Source of the DNA: Nitrospinaceae bacterium
Lineage (GTDB): Bacteria; Nitrospinota; Nitrospinia; Nitrospinales; VA-1
DNA length: 64,000 nt
Assembly (NCBI GenBank): GCA_029261595.1
Contig: JAJDAZ010000064.1
Span: 30,854-94,853 of the forward strand
Direction: 5' to 3'
This document shows positions 26,353-34,637 of this stretch, in pieces (the stretch's first letter is position 1; every line of letters begins with the position of its first letter). The notes beneath the pieces were generated by a model that had not been told where the DNA came from, did no database searches, and worked only from the letters and a program-made list of their open reading frames with translations. The position numbers and the translations under genes were made by a program.

Positions 26353-26556
26353 TCAATCCTGAAAAGTAAACATGGAGATGAGGAGCATGCCCATAAAGAC
26401 AACGAACAGCACCCAAATCACGATGATAGGCCAGCCGGAGCCGCCGAAGGTGGGGTATTTGGGGATATTGGGATTGATCGGCGTCCCGCAATGGGGGCAA
26501 TTGGTTAAACTTCCGGAAAGGCTCTTTCCACATTCCCGACACGATATTTCACTCAT
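26353..26556 (-). CDS. Small zinc-ribbon membrane protein
   Basis: The 67-residue protein has an N-terminal zinc ribbon of two CxxC pairs (CREC at 6-9, CPHC at 20-23) and one C-terminal membrane helix (about 43-62). Such zinc_ribbon_2-TM proteins are common and of unknown function. It lies just upstream of the HEPN-like gene on the same strand and may be co-transcribed with it, so the two could work together. An antisense or other-frame reading of the same DNA is rejected because of the clean CxxC pattern. Confidence 0.8.
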   Translation of the reverse strand: MSEISCRECGKSLSGSLTNCPHCGTPINPNIPKYPTFGGSGWPIIVIWVLFVVFMGMLLISMFTFQD

Positions 26557-26606
26557 AAATTCTTCTCCAATTGCCTAACTGTTTGCGAAGAGAGCTTTGT
26601 AAAACA

Positions 26607-26685
26607 CGTCATTGCGAGAAGCGTTAGCGACGAAGCAATCCAGAGATCCTGGATCGCCGCACCGCTTTGCGGTTCGCGATGACGT
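26607..26685. repeat. REP-like palindromic intergenic element
   Basis: The ends ACGTCATTGCGA and TCGCGATGACGT are inverted repeats matching at 11 of 12 positions. Inside are GAAGCGTTAGCGACGAAGC and a GCCGCACCGCTTTGCGG hairpin. This type of element, with cgtcattgcgag and gaagcaatcc blocks, recurs as an interspersed repeat in many bacterial genomes. It lies between cinA (3' end) and the zinc-ribbon gene (5' end). Confidence 0.75.
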
Positions 26686-26726
26686 CTTTGGTTTACCCAG
26701 AGTAAACCCTATGAAGATTCTCAACA

Positions 26727-27992
26727 TTATCTGCACTCGTTAACGAAGCGCAAGCGCAAAAGATTGAGTGCGGCCTGCGCGGCGCGTTCCTTGTTCCTGC
26801 CCCGGTCCTGATGAAACACGAATTCCTGGCATTCTGATTGGTTCGCATCACTCACGGCAATAAAAGTCAGCCCCACCGGTTTCTGCGCGCTCCCGCCAGT
26901 GGGTCCCGCGATTCCGGTGACGGCCAGGCCAAAGTCGGCCCCTGCGGTTTTGCGAATACCCTCGGCCATCGCCAGCGCGACTTCACGGCTCACCGCACCG
27001 TATTGATCCAATAGTTCTTCCTCCACACCCAGACGCCTGTGCTTGGCCTGATTGCTGTATGTTACGGCGCCCTCTAAAAAGTATTCCGAGCTACCTGAAA
27101 TCCCGGTCAACCGATGCCCGATCAATCCCCCTGTGCACGATTCGGCAACCGCAAGAGTCTGTTTATTTTGCAGAAGAAGCTCTCCTATCTTCCCTTCCAG
27201 TGTTTCATCATCGGTGCCAAAGATACAGTCGTCAATTTTGGACCGGACCCGGTTTTCCGCCGCCTGCAAACGCGCTCCAGCATCCTCAGTTTTTTTGTCC
27301 ATGGCCGACAATCGAATACGCACACCCAGATGCGATGGTAGCGAGGCCACGGTCACAAACTCTTCCAGCGGGGCAACCGGGCCTATGCGCGTCCAAAGAT
27401 CGGCTTCAGAAATTCCCGTGGTGTGAAGAACCCGGTGCCAGATGCCAAACTCGCTCGAGGAGGCCAGTTCCGGTTGGAGGTATTTATCGAACAGGTATTC
27501 CATCTCCAGCGGAACCCCCGGCAGGGCGTAAAGTTTTTTACCATCCCTTTCAAACAACAGCCCCGGCGCAGTGCCTTTCTCGTTATGCAAAACCTTCGCG
27601 GCTATCGGAACCTCCCATTGGGTTTTTACAGAAGCCGGAACTTCCCGGCCTTTGGCTTCGAAAAAACTTTGCAGAAATTTCGCCACCTGTTCGTCCTTTT
27701 TGAACCCGGAGTCAAACATATCTGCAAGAACGGTTTTGGTTATGTCATCGTGCGTCGCACCCAGCCCCCCTGTGACAACGACAATATCTACCCGGCCCAA
27801 CGCCCCCTGGACAACGGCTCGGATCGACGTTTCATCATCCCCGACCGCTGTCATTCGGGTGACGTTGACTCCCACAGACTGCAAACGCAGGCTTAAAAAG
27901 CTGGAGTTACTGTCCTGAATCAATCCGCTGACCACTTCGTTGCCGATGGCGACGATCTCCGCCTGCCGAACTCCCGACTCCTTAGGAAACAA
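26727..27992 (-). CDS. cinA: CinA family protein (MoCF-type domain plus nicotinamide-nucleotide amidohydrolase)
   Basis: The 421-residue protein has the two-domain CinA structure: an N-terminal MoaB/Mog-like domain (about 8-180) with VVTGGLGATHDDIT, and a C-terminal PncC domain (about 260-420) with AVAESCTGGLIGHRLT, GAVTYSN and GLAVTGIAGPTGG. Known activities are NMN deamidation and ADP-ribose pyrophosphatase, a pyridine-nucleotide salvage role. The start is TTG with a GGAGG Shine-Dalgarno 5 bases upstream. It is flanked by unrelated genes and a REP-like element. Confidence 0.95.
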   Translation of the reverse strand: MFPKESGVRQAEIVAIGNEVVSGLIQDSNSSFLSLRLQSVGVNVTRMTAVGDDETSIRAVVQGALGRVDIVVVTGGLGATHDDITKTVLADMFDSGFKKDEQVAKFLQSFFEAKGREVPASVKTQWEVPIAAKVLHNEKGTAPGLLFERDGKKLYALPGVPLEMEYLFDKYLQPELASSSEFGIWHRVLHTTGISEADLWTRIGPVAPLEEFVTVASLPSHLGVRIRLSAMDKKTEDAGARLQAAENRVRSKIDDCIFGTDDETLEGKIGELLLQNKQTLAVAESCTGGLIGHRLTGISGSSEYFLEGAVTYSNQAKHRRLGVEEELLDQYGAVSREVALAMAEGIRKTAGADFGLAVTGIAGPTGGSAQKPVGLTFIAVSDANQSECQEFVFHQDRGRNKERAAQAALNLLRLRFVNECR

Positions 27993-28167
27993 GTTCCCTC
28001 CTTATAAAAAACAATCTTTTATCAAGCAAAATTAGCCAAAACCCGGCAATTGAATTACTATAGTCCCATAAATATCGAAACCCAAACCAAATCCACAGGC
28101 CCAGGGCTGGAACCAATATAACGCAGGATTTGTTTCTCAATGAAGCAAACCGCATCTGTTTGGAAAA

Positions 28168-28632
28168 ATGGACCCTATTAAACAATTATTGAACGACCTT
28201 AAAAGTTCGGACCCGGACACCCGCAATCATGCCACCCATCAACTCTGGCAAACCTGGTACGAGGAAGGAGGCAAACTGGCAGAGGATCAGCTCGATCGGG
28301 GAACCCTATTGATGGGCGAAAATATTCTGGACGAGGCGAAAAAGGTATTCAAAAGCTTGATTAAAAATTATCCTGATTTTGCCGAAGCCTATAACAAACT
28401 GGCAACTCTTTTGTTCATGATGGGTGAATATACCGAATCGGTTTTCGAATGCCAGAGGGCTCTTAAATTGAATCCGCATCATTTCGGGGCTTTGAACGGC
28501 ATGGGCATGTGCCTTTTCCAACTGGCCCGGTACGACGAAGCCCTGACAAGCTTTCAAAAGGCTTTGGAGATCCAGCCCTACGCCGATATCAATCGAGAAT
28601 ACATCGCCCGTTGCCGGGCCCAGTTGAATTGA
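28168..28632 (+). CDS. Tetratricopeptide-repeat protein
   Basis: The 154-residue soluble protein has about three TPR units between residues 45 and 150. The clearest is the one beginning ALNGMGMCLFQLARYDEALTSFQKALEI (quoted in part as FQLARYDEALTSFQKALEI), preceded by NKLATLLFMMGEYTESVFEC. TPRs mediate protein-protein contact; no enzymatic domain is present. It has no signal peptide. The following MFS gene begins 55 bp downstream and may be co-transcribed. Confidence 0.85.
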   Translation: MDPIKQLLNDLKSSDPDTRNHATHQLWQTWYEEGGKLAEDQLDRGTLLMGENILDEAKKVFKSLIKNYPDFAEAYNKLATLLFMMGEYTESVFECQRALKLNPHHFGALNGMGMCLFQLARYDEALTSFQKALEIQPYADINREYIARCRAQLN

Positions 28633-28687
28633 TATCCAAAGAGCCTCATCCTCTTTTAAAACGTTTCATCCATAATAAGCAACACGA

Positions 28688-29908
28688 GTGAAAGATTATT
28701 CCAACCTTTCCAAACCAGATATCACCCGCCGGACTTACACCTGCGACTTGGCGCGGGGCAGTTTCGAGGGAATGCTGTCCACGGGTTCACAGACCTTTTG
28801 TCTGTTCATTGCCATACGCTACTTTAATGCCGATGAAACGCTGAAGTCCCTGATAGCCGCGGCTCCTTTCATGGGAATGTTCCTTTCCCTCATTCTGGTG
28901 CATTATGCCGGGGGAACCGGCCTTAGAAAGGCCTCCTGGGGGGCCATCCCTTCAGTATTGACCGGAACCTTTCTTTTGATGGCGGCCTGGACGACTTCCG
29001 CCGAATGGTTCGCGCTGTTCGTGGTCATCGCCTACATAGGGCGAAGCGCCCTGCTCCCATTTTTGACGGATATTTACGGCGACAATTACCCCGCTCATTT
29101 ACGCGGCCATTATTTTTCCAGAGCTCTCATTTTAACGGTCGGAATATCGGCGGCGTTTGGCTATGCCGGGTCCCTTTTATTAGAAATTAATATTGAAAAC
29201 TTTACCTGGCTACTCACACTGCTGGCTTTTTGTGGGTTTGCCAAGGCAGTTTCGATCTATTTGATGCCCTCTAAAATCATGGAGGAAAATTCGCATCGAA
29301 ACCCGTTCGGAAACTTCAAATACATTTTTCAGGATCGCTCCTTCGGATATGTGCTCCTGACCTGGTTCATCATGGGGTTCGCCAATCTCTGGACCATCCC
29401 GCTGAGGGTCGATTATGTTACTTCCGCAGAATACGGAATCGAAGGCTCGGCCATTTTCGTCGCCCTCATCATCACCATCATTCCCGATACCCTGAGAATG
29501 CTGTTTATCCCCTTCTGGGCCCGGCTGTTTGACCGGATGAATTTTGTCACGCTTAGAATCGTGCTGAACCTGTTATTTGCGCTTGGGGTGAGCGCTTTTT
29601 TCCTGTCCAAAAATCCGTGGATCATCGGCACCGGTTCCGCCCTGATCGGCATTGCGTTCGCCGGAGGGAGCATCGCCTGGAATTTGTGGGTGACGAAATA
29701 CGCGCCGCCGGGAAAAACCGCCGCCTATATGTCCGTCCACGTCAGCCTGACCGGGATACGCGGAACCATCGGTCCGATCATCGGCTACTGGGCCGCCAGC
29801 CAGATCGGCCTGCTGAATGTCGGCCTGGTGTCAGCGGCTATGATGGTGATCGCCAGCCTGATGCTCATCCCCGAAATAAAGCACGGCCAACGCGAGCCTT
29901 CGGGCTGA
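28688..29908 (+). CDS. Major facilitator superfamily transporter
   Basis: The 406-residue protein has about 12 hydrophobic segments with the central cytoplasmic break near residue 200 and basic loops typical of MFS carriers (for example ARLFDRMNFVTLRI near 275). The start is GTG. No substrate-specific motif is apparent, and no biosynthetic neighbour gives a clue. The fold call is firm, the cargo unknown. Confidence 0.85.
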   Translation: MKDYSNLSKPDITRRTYTCDLARGSFEGMLSTGSQTFCLFIAIRYFNADETLKSLIAAAPFMGMFLSLILVHYAGGTGLRKASWGAIPSVLTGTFLLMAAWTTSAEWFALFVVIAYIGRSALLPFLTDIYGDNYPAHLRGHYFSRALILTVGISAAFGYAGSLLLEINIENFTWLLTLLAFCGFAKAVSIYLMPSKIMEENSHRNPFGNFKYIFQDRSFGYVLLTWFIMGFANLWTIPLRVDYVTSAEYGIEGSAIFVALIITIIPDTLRMLFIPFWARLFDRMNFVTLRIVLNLLFALGVSAFFLSKNPWIIGTGSALIGIAFAGGSIAWNLWVTKYAPPGKTAAYMSVHVSLTGIRGTIGPIIGYWAASQIGLLNVGLVSAAMMVIASLMLIPEIKHGQREPSG

Positions 29909-29928
29909 AAATCTTTTCCAGTCCTTTC

Positions 29929-29957
29929 TTGATCCACCTGATAAAACTTGCTATATA
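29929..29957 (+). promoter_or_regulatory. Candidate sigma-70 promoter upstream of purE
   Basis: TTGATC at 29929-29934 and TATATA at 29952-29957 are separated by 17 bp; a TATAAT two bases further would give 19 bp. It lies about 55 bp before the purE start. Confidence 0.45.
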
Positions 29958-30011
29958 ATCAACCCCATATTCACCTCTGGGTTGTGATTAATTTAAAAGG
30001 AGATTTCCGGT

Positions 30012-30530
30012 TTGAGCAAACCACTTGTCGGCATCGTCATGGGCAGTGATTCAGATTTCCCCATTATGGAAGAGACCAGCGAAATTTTAAAACAATTCGA
30101 TGTAGCGCATGAAGTCATTGTGACCTCAGCCCATCGTTCCCCCGCGCGAACGAGAAATTACGTCAAAAAAGCCGAAAAGTCAGGGGTGAAAATCCTGATC
30201 GCGGGAGCAGGCGCCGCGGCCCACCTGGCGGGATCGCTGGCGGCGGAGAGTATTCTCCCGATCATCGGCGTTCCCATCGATTCCAGTCCGCACAAAGGTC
30301 TGGACGCTCTGCTATCGACCTCGCAAATGCCGGGGGGCGTTCCCGTGGCTACAATGGGAATTGGCAAATCGGGAGCCAGAAATGCAGGACTGCTGGCGGT
30401 GCAGATTCTTGCCCTCGAGGACAAGAAACTACATTCCAAACTGGTTCAATATAAAAAATATCAGGCCAAAGAAGTAGAAATCAAAAGCCGTAAAATCCAA
30501 TCCACTCATGCCCGAAATAATAAAGATTGA
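30012..30530 (+). CDS. purE: 5-(carboxyamino)imidazole ribonucleotide mutase
   Basis: The 172-residue protein has the class I PurE signature: VGIVMGSDSDFPIM near the N-terminus, the catalytic His in SAHRSPART, AGAGAAAHLAG, and VPVATMGIGKSGARNAGLLA. It converts N5-CAIR to CAIR in de novo purine synthesis. The start is TTG with an AAAAGGAGA Shine-Dalgarno. Its end overlaps tsaC by 23 bp, so the two are translationally linked. No purK is visible in the window. Confidence 0.97.
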   Translation: MSKPLVGIVMGSDSDFPIMEETSEILKQFDVAHEVIVTSAHRSPARTRNYVKKAEKSGVKILIAGAGAAAHLAGSLAAESILPIIGVPIDSSPHKGLDALLSTSQMPGGVPVATMGIGKSGARNAGLLAVQILALEDKKLHSKLVQYKKYQAKEVEIKSRKIQSTHARNNKD

Positions 30531-31167
30531 TCTAAACGACGAAACGGTTTTCAGATCCCAGATCGTGAAGATCAAACGGATCCTCAACCTTGGCGGAGTG
30601 ATGGCTTTTCCGACCGATACTTTTTACGGTCTGGGAGCCACGGCTTTCAACAGAGCCGCCTTGTCCAGGATATACAAGATCAAACAAAGGGCGAAAGACA
30701 AACCCTTACTGACCTTGGTGGCATCCGCCTATCAGGCAAACACCATGACCAAGGAAATAATCCCGACAGCGGAAATTCTGATAGATAAACTGTGGCCGGG
30801 TCCGTTGACGATTTTATTTTCCGCGCGTCCTGATTTACCACCACAATTGACGGCTAATTCCGGGAAAATCGGGGTTCGGCAACCGGCCAATGAAATGGTT
30901 TGTAAAATTTTATCAGGGGTTGGTTTCCCCATCACCGCCACCAGCGCCAATATCAGTGGGACCGAAAATATCACCACCGCCGATGAGGTGGAAAAAGCCC
31001 TCGGGTCCCAGGTTGATTTGATCGTTGACGGGGGCCCAACACCCGGCGGCAAAGAATCCACGATTCTGGATGTGACCCTGTCACCGCCTCTGTTAATCCG
31101 CGAGGGAGCGATCAGCCGGGAAACAATCGACGCCGTTCTGGATACTCCATGCATTGCTGTTCCCTGA
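30508..31167 (+). CDS. tsaC: Threonylcarbamoyl-AMP synthase (Sua5/YciO/YrdC family)
   Basis: The 219-residue protein has the YrdC dsRNA-binding-like fold: GGVMAFPTDTFYGLGA near 30-45, KQRAKDKPLL near 68-77, LWPGPLTILF, IGVRQPAN, and the PITATSANISG loop. It makes threonylcarbamoyl-AMP for the tRNA t6A modification. Its start lies inside the purE 3' end. The YrdC core alone is present without a Sua5 C-terminal domain; the ~30-residue tail after residue 185 is short. Confidence 0.92.
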   Translation: MPEIIKIDLNDETVFRSQIVKIKRILNLGGVMAFPTDTFYGLGATAFNRAALSRIYKIKQRAKDKPLLTLVASAYQANTMTKEIIPTAEILIDKLWPGPLTILFSARPDLPPQLTANSGKIGVRQPANEMVCKILSGVGFPITATSANISGTENITTADEVEKALGSQVDLIVDGGPTPGGKESTILDVTLSPPLLIREGAISRETIDAVLDTPCIAVP

Positions 31168-31222
31168 AAAATACGTTCCCAATTTATCAACATCATCCTG
31201 AAATCAGACCTCGGTTATTTTT

Positions 31223-31600
31223 ATGATCGTAGGAACAGGTGTGGACATCGTTGAAGTGGCCCGGATCAATCGATTGCTTGAAAAACATGCGTCTCGATTC
31301 GAGGAAAAAATATTCACCGTGGACGAGATCCTTTATTGCCGGTCCAAGGCAGAACCGGGAATCCATTTTTCCGCCCGGTTCGCGGTAAAAGAAGCCGTGA
31401 TGAAATGTCTGGGAACCGGTATGGACCAGGGAATCGGTTTCAAGGACATCGAGGTGACCCAGGAAAAAACAGGGAAACCGGTCCTCATGGTGCACGGTCA
31501 GGCAAAGGATATATTTTCCAGGCTGAAACTCAAAACCATCCACATTTCAATTTCCCACGAAAAAAAGTACGCTGTTGGCCAGGCCATTGCGGAGGCATGA
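31223..31600 (+). CDS. acpS: Holo-[acyl-carrier-protein] synthase
   Basis: The 125-residue protein carries both AcpS signatures: GTGVDIVEVARI near 4-15 with the Mg-binding Asp, and FSARFAVKEAVMKCLGTG near 52-69 with the catalytic Glu and Lys. It transfers 4'-phosphopantetheine from CoA to apo-ACP, needed for fatty acid and lipid A synthesis. The neighbouring acyltransferase gene uses acyl-ACP, so the pairing is sensible. Confidence 0.96.
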   Translation: MIVGTGVDIVEVARINRLLEKHASRFEEKIFTVDEILYCRSKAEPGIHFSARFAVKEAVMKCLGTGMDQGIGFKDIEVTQEKTGKPVLMVHGQAKDIFSRLKLKTIHISISHEKKYAVGQAIAEA

Positions 31601-31637
31601 AAGCGATTCCAGCGAAAATTTCAAAATCACATTCAAC

Positions 31638-32579
31638 ATGAAAAGGAACGCAACCTTTATAAAAAAGCTCCGCCATATTCTTGAATTCAGCGGTGTCGGG
31701 TTGCTTTCCCTCATGGTGAGGCCGCTTTCCGCAGGCGGCGTGTATCGTTTGGGGAGCGCTCTCGGAAAACTGATCCACACCTTTTCAGGAAAACGCATCC
31801 GGATCGCCCGCACCAATCTCGATATCGCGTTTGGGGATACAAAAACGCCGCAGGAGAAAAAACTCATCACCCAAAAATCGTTCATTCGGATGACGGTTTC
31901 CGCCTTACAGATTTTGTGGCTTCATCATGACACTGAAAAACGCATTCACCAGCTGTTTCCCGAGGACCCCAAAAACCTGAATATCCTGACGGAATGCCTT
32001 ACACGCAACAGAGGCGCATTCATTTTAATGGCCCACTATGGCAACTGGGAAGCCATGGCGATCTACAACGGCTATTTGGGAGCCATGCATCTTTATTCCA
32101 TCGCGAGGCGGCTGGACAATCCCTATCTGGAAAAAGCCACCCAGGCGTTTCGCACCTGCTCCGGCAATGGAACGTTTTACCGGGACGATTCTCCCTTGAA
32201 AATCGTCCGCGCTTTGAAAAACAATTCCTGTGTTGCGGTGATGATGGATCAAAACACGGCTGTGGGCGGGGTTTTCGTCGAATTCTTTGGAAAGAAAGCT
32301 GCGGCCCCCCGTTCCGTCGCCTTGTTGAGCCGTAAGTTGGACACGCCCATTTTGCCTGTTTTTGTTCATCCTGAAAAAAACGGCACCTACTCCATAGAAA
32401 TAAAACCGGAATTGAAACTCACGAAAACCGTTGACAAGGAAAAGGATATTTTGGATTGGACGGCTGAGTGCCAAAAAGCCATCGAGTCGGTGGTGAGGGA
32501 ACGTCCGGAAAACTGGATGTGGGTGCACCGCCGGTGGAAAACCCGCCCCCCGGAGGAACAAGGGGAAAAAGTGTATTGA
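31638..32579 (+). CDS. Lipid A / lysophospholipid acyltransferase (LpxL/HtrB family)
   Basis: The frame is open back to a TTG at 31575 inside acpS. The ATG at 31638 is preferred because it begins the family-typical N-terminus and avoids the overlap, though no Shine-Dalgarno is clear. The 313-residue protein has a membrane helix (about 10-28), the LpxL acyltransferase motif HYGNWE (H133, E138) and a downstream DQNTAVGGVFVEFFG active-site region near 226. It probably adds secondary acyl chains to lipid A. The exact chain (LpxL or LpxM) cannot be told. Confidence 0.88.
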   Translation: MKRNATFIKKLRHILEFSGVGLLSLMVRPLSAGGVYRLGSALGKLIHTFSGKRIRIARTNLDIAFGDTKTPQEKKLITQKSFIRMTVSALQILWLHHDTEKRIHQLFPEDPKNLNILTECLTRNRGAFILMAHYGNWEAMAIYNGYLGAMHLYSIARRLDNPYLEKATQAFRTCSGNGTFYRDDSPLKIVRALKNNSCVAVMMDQNTAVGGVFVEFFGKKAAAPRSVALLSRKLDTPILPVFVHPEKNGTYSIEIKPELKLTKTVDKEKDILDWTAECQKAIESVVRERPENWMWVHRRWKTRPPEEQGEKVY

Positions 32580-32582
32580 AAA

Positions 32583-32635
32583 CCCAACAAGGTATGAAGA
32601 CAAGGGAAGGGTATCACAAGAGTAGCGAAAGTAGC
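32583..32635 (-). repeat. Dispersed repeat, diverged partial copy C (3' of fliA)
   Basis: Read on the minus strand, GGCTACTTTCGCTACTCTTGTGATACCC and then TTGTCTTCATACC align, with scattered changes, to the front half of the copies at 16296-16398 and 42278-42319. It lies in the gap between lpxL and fliA, which are convergent. A GC-rich CCCGTGTAGCGGGGCTAC block follows at 32661-32678. Confidence 0.5.
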
Positions 32636-32674
32636 CTTCCTGCATAGCAGGCTTTTCTTTCCCGTGTAGCGGGG

Positions 32675-33472
32675 CTACATTTCTTCGGCGATGAGGGACT
32701 TAAGCTTACTACGCAGACGGAATACGGCTTTGGAGTGTATCTGCGAAACCCTGGATTCGGTGATGCCCAGAACCTCGCCAATTTCTCTCATGGTCAGCTC
32801 TTCATAATAATACAGGGAGATCATCAGCTTTTCCTTTTCAGGAAGCTGGTCGATGGCCTTGGCAATGATTCCTTTAAGCTCATTGAGCCGGAATTGCGTT
32901 TGCGGGTCGGCGTCGCTTTTCCCGGCCAGACATTCCAGCAGGCTCTGCTGTTCCCCGGTTTCCTTGGCAATTCCTAAATCTTCCAGACTCAATATCGGCA
33001 TGCTCCGGGTCTCATTCAGGATGTCAAAATAGTCATCCATGTTCAAACCCATTTCCTCGGCGATCTCGTCGTCTTCGGGAGGCCGGCCAAGATGACTTTG
33101 CAGTTTTTGCACCACGGAATCCAGAGAAGACGCTTTTTGCCGAACCGACCGGGGAACCCAGTCCATCGAGCGAAGTTCATCGAGGATCGCCCCTCGAACG
33201 CGGAACTCTGCATAGGTTTTAAACTTGGCTCCGCGACCCGGATCATATTTTTTGATCGCATCGATCAACCCTAAAACACCCACACTGATCAGGTCATCCA
33301 CTTCAATATGGGGAGGCAGGCGCATGGCGATGCGGTTGGCGACGTATTTGATCATCGGAGCATATTCCAGGATCACCGCATCCCGGTTTTCAGCAGAGAT
33401 TTCGATCTCCTGCACCACCTGCGGTTTTCTCGACCCCTGATATTTGGAAATCACCTGCGATTTATCCGCCAT
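32675..33472 (-). CDS. fliA: RNA polymerase sigma-28 factor FliA (FliA/WhiG family)
   Basis: The 265-residue sigma factor has region 2 (YAPMIKYVANRIAMRLP, then DDLISVGVLGLIDAIKKYD), region 3 (around RSVRQKASSLDSVVQKL) and region 4 (LPEKEKLMISLYYYEELTMREIGEVLGITESRVSQIHSKA). The short length and ARFRTYA-like FKTYAEFRVRGAILDELRSMDW stretch (cited here by its core KFKTYAEFRVRGAI) are FliA-type marks. It directs late flagellar and chemotaxis transcription. It is last in the long flagellar block, 24 bp after a small membrane-protein gene. No flgM is visible. Confidence 0.95.
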   Translation of the reverse strand: MADKSQVISKYQGSRKPQVVQEIEISAENRDAVILEYAPMIKYVANRIAMRLPPHIEVDDLISVGVLGLIDAIKKYDPGRGAKFKTYAEFRVRGAILDELRSMDWVPRSVRQKASSLDSVVQKLQSHLGRPPEDDEIAEEMGLNMDDYFDILNETRSMPILSLEDLGIAKETGEQQSLLECLAGKSDADPQTQFRLNELKGIIAKAIDQLPEKEKLMISLYYYEELTMREIGEVLGITESRVSQIHSKAVFRLRSKLKSLIAEEM

Positions 33473-33496
33473 TCAAATGATCTTTCCTAAAGTTCA

Positions 33497-33748
33497 TCAA
33501 ACCGTTTCGTCCAATTGAATGCCTTTTGACGCTTCCCCCTCTTCCACCGGCCCTACCGAATCTTTTTCCTTGTCCATCACAATCGATCCGAAGCTCCAGG
33601 CCAAAAGGCCAAAAACAAGTGCCGCTTCTGCGCCGCGAATTAACGCCGTCGTCATCCGGGAACCGGTTAAAACGCTCCCAAACACCAGAATGGCAAATGA
33701 CAATAGAGCGAACGACACGGCCATTTTTTTTATCTGGATCTTTGTCAT
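33497..33748 (-). CDS. Hypothetical small membrane protein in flagellar operon
   Basis: This 83-residue protein has two predicted membrane helices (about 9-27 and 37-57) and a short acidic tail. It is not a recognised flagellar component. Its start codon overlaps the flhG stop by 4 bp (ATGA), and fliA follows, so it is translated from the same message. Small membrane proteins in this position occur in other flagellar operons, but their role is unknown. Confidence 0.75.
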   Translation of the reverse strand: MTKIQIKKMAVSFALLSFAILVFGSVLTGSRMTTALIRGAEAALVFGLLAWSFGSIVMDKEKDSVGPVEEGEASKGIQLDETV

Positions 33749-34611
33749 TGGATCAAGAGTGTGCTTTTCCAGAAGAAAGCACCGTCGCCCTCCCCCGTTT
33801 CCAGCCCTTTTTCATAATGAATTTTTTCCGCCACGGTTTCAACGCATTGGCTGAATTTTGAATAGGGAAATAAATCCATCACGGCTCTTTGCTGGCGAAC
33901 GGCCTTGGGGACATTGGTGTCGGATAAAATAAAACCCAGGTACTCGATGGATAGGGTCGGCAAAAACCGGTCGGTGACCGCAGACAAGTTGCGAAACACA
34001 CCTTGCGCTTCTCTTTCAGAATCCACTGCATTGATGAGAAGCCGAAAATGGTTTTGCGCGTGTTTCTGGTGCAGAATTTTAATCAAAGCATAAACATCTG
34101 TCAAGGAGGTGGGTTCCGTGGTGGCAACAAGAACGATTTCGTGTGCGGCACTGCAAAAATACGTGACATTTGCGGAAATTCCGGCACCCGTATCAAAAAT
34201 AAGGAAGTCGTACCCCTGACTGACCTTATCCAACTCCTCCATGAGGAGCATTTTATTTTCGCTTTCCAGTTGGGTCAGCTCCTGCAGGCCATCTCCAGCG
34301 GGAAGCACCGTCACCCCTGCGGGACCTTTGACGAGAATGTCTTCAACATTTTTCTCGCCGGCCAGGACATGGCCAATGTGATATTTTGGAGTCAAGCCAA
34401 GAAGAATGTCGATATTGTTCAGACCCAGGTCAGCGTCGATGACCAATACCCTTTTGCCTCTTTTGGAAAGAGCGAATGCCAGGTTGGCAACAATATTGGT
34501 TTTTCCAACTCCTCCTTTACCGCTACTCACGGCCAGAACCCGGAGCGCTGAATTTTTCATTTTATTATGCACTATCCTTTTTAATGTGGATGCCTGATCT
34601 CCAATATCCAA
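33745..34611 (-). CDS. flhG: Flagellar number/placement regulator FlhG (MinD-like ATPase)
   Basis: The 288-residue protein has a deviant Walker A SSGKGGVGKTNIVANLA, the MinD-like DADLGLNN, and the FDTGAG switch. The N-terminal D-Q-A motif (D5-Q6-A7, in GDQASTLKR) is the element through which FlhG activates FlhF GTPase. The TTG start is supported by a GAGGA Shine-Dalgarno. FlhG limits flagellar number and influences assembly of the C-ring. It follows flhF. Confidence 0.94.
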   Translation of the reverse strand: MDIGDQASTLKRIVHNKMKNSALRVLAVSSGKGGVGKTNIVANLAFALSKRGKRVLVIDADLGLNNIDILLGLTPKYHIGHVLAGEKNVEDILVKGPAGVTVLPAGDGLQELTQLESENKMLLMEELDKVSQGYDFLIFDTGAGISANVTYFCSAAHEIVLVATTEPTSLTDVYALIKILHQKHAQNHFRLLINAVDSEREAQGVFRNLSAVTDRFLPTLSIEYLGFILSDTNVPKAVRQQRAVMDLFPYSKFSQCVETVAEKIHYEKGLETGEGDGAFFWKSTLLIQ

Positions 34612-34637
34612 TTTTTCTTCCTCAATTTAGCTTGAAT

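Noticed and set aside
31575..31637. Extended N-terminus of the LpxL-like protein from a TTG inside acpS
   Set aside because: The 21 extra residues are hydrophilic and unlike the family N-terminus. The ATG at 31638 gives the expected layout, though no Shine-Dalgarno settles it.
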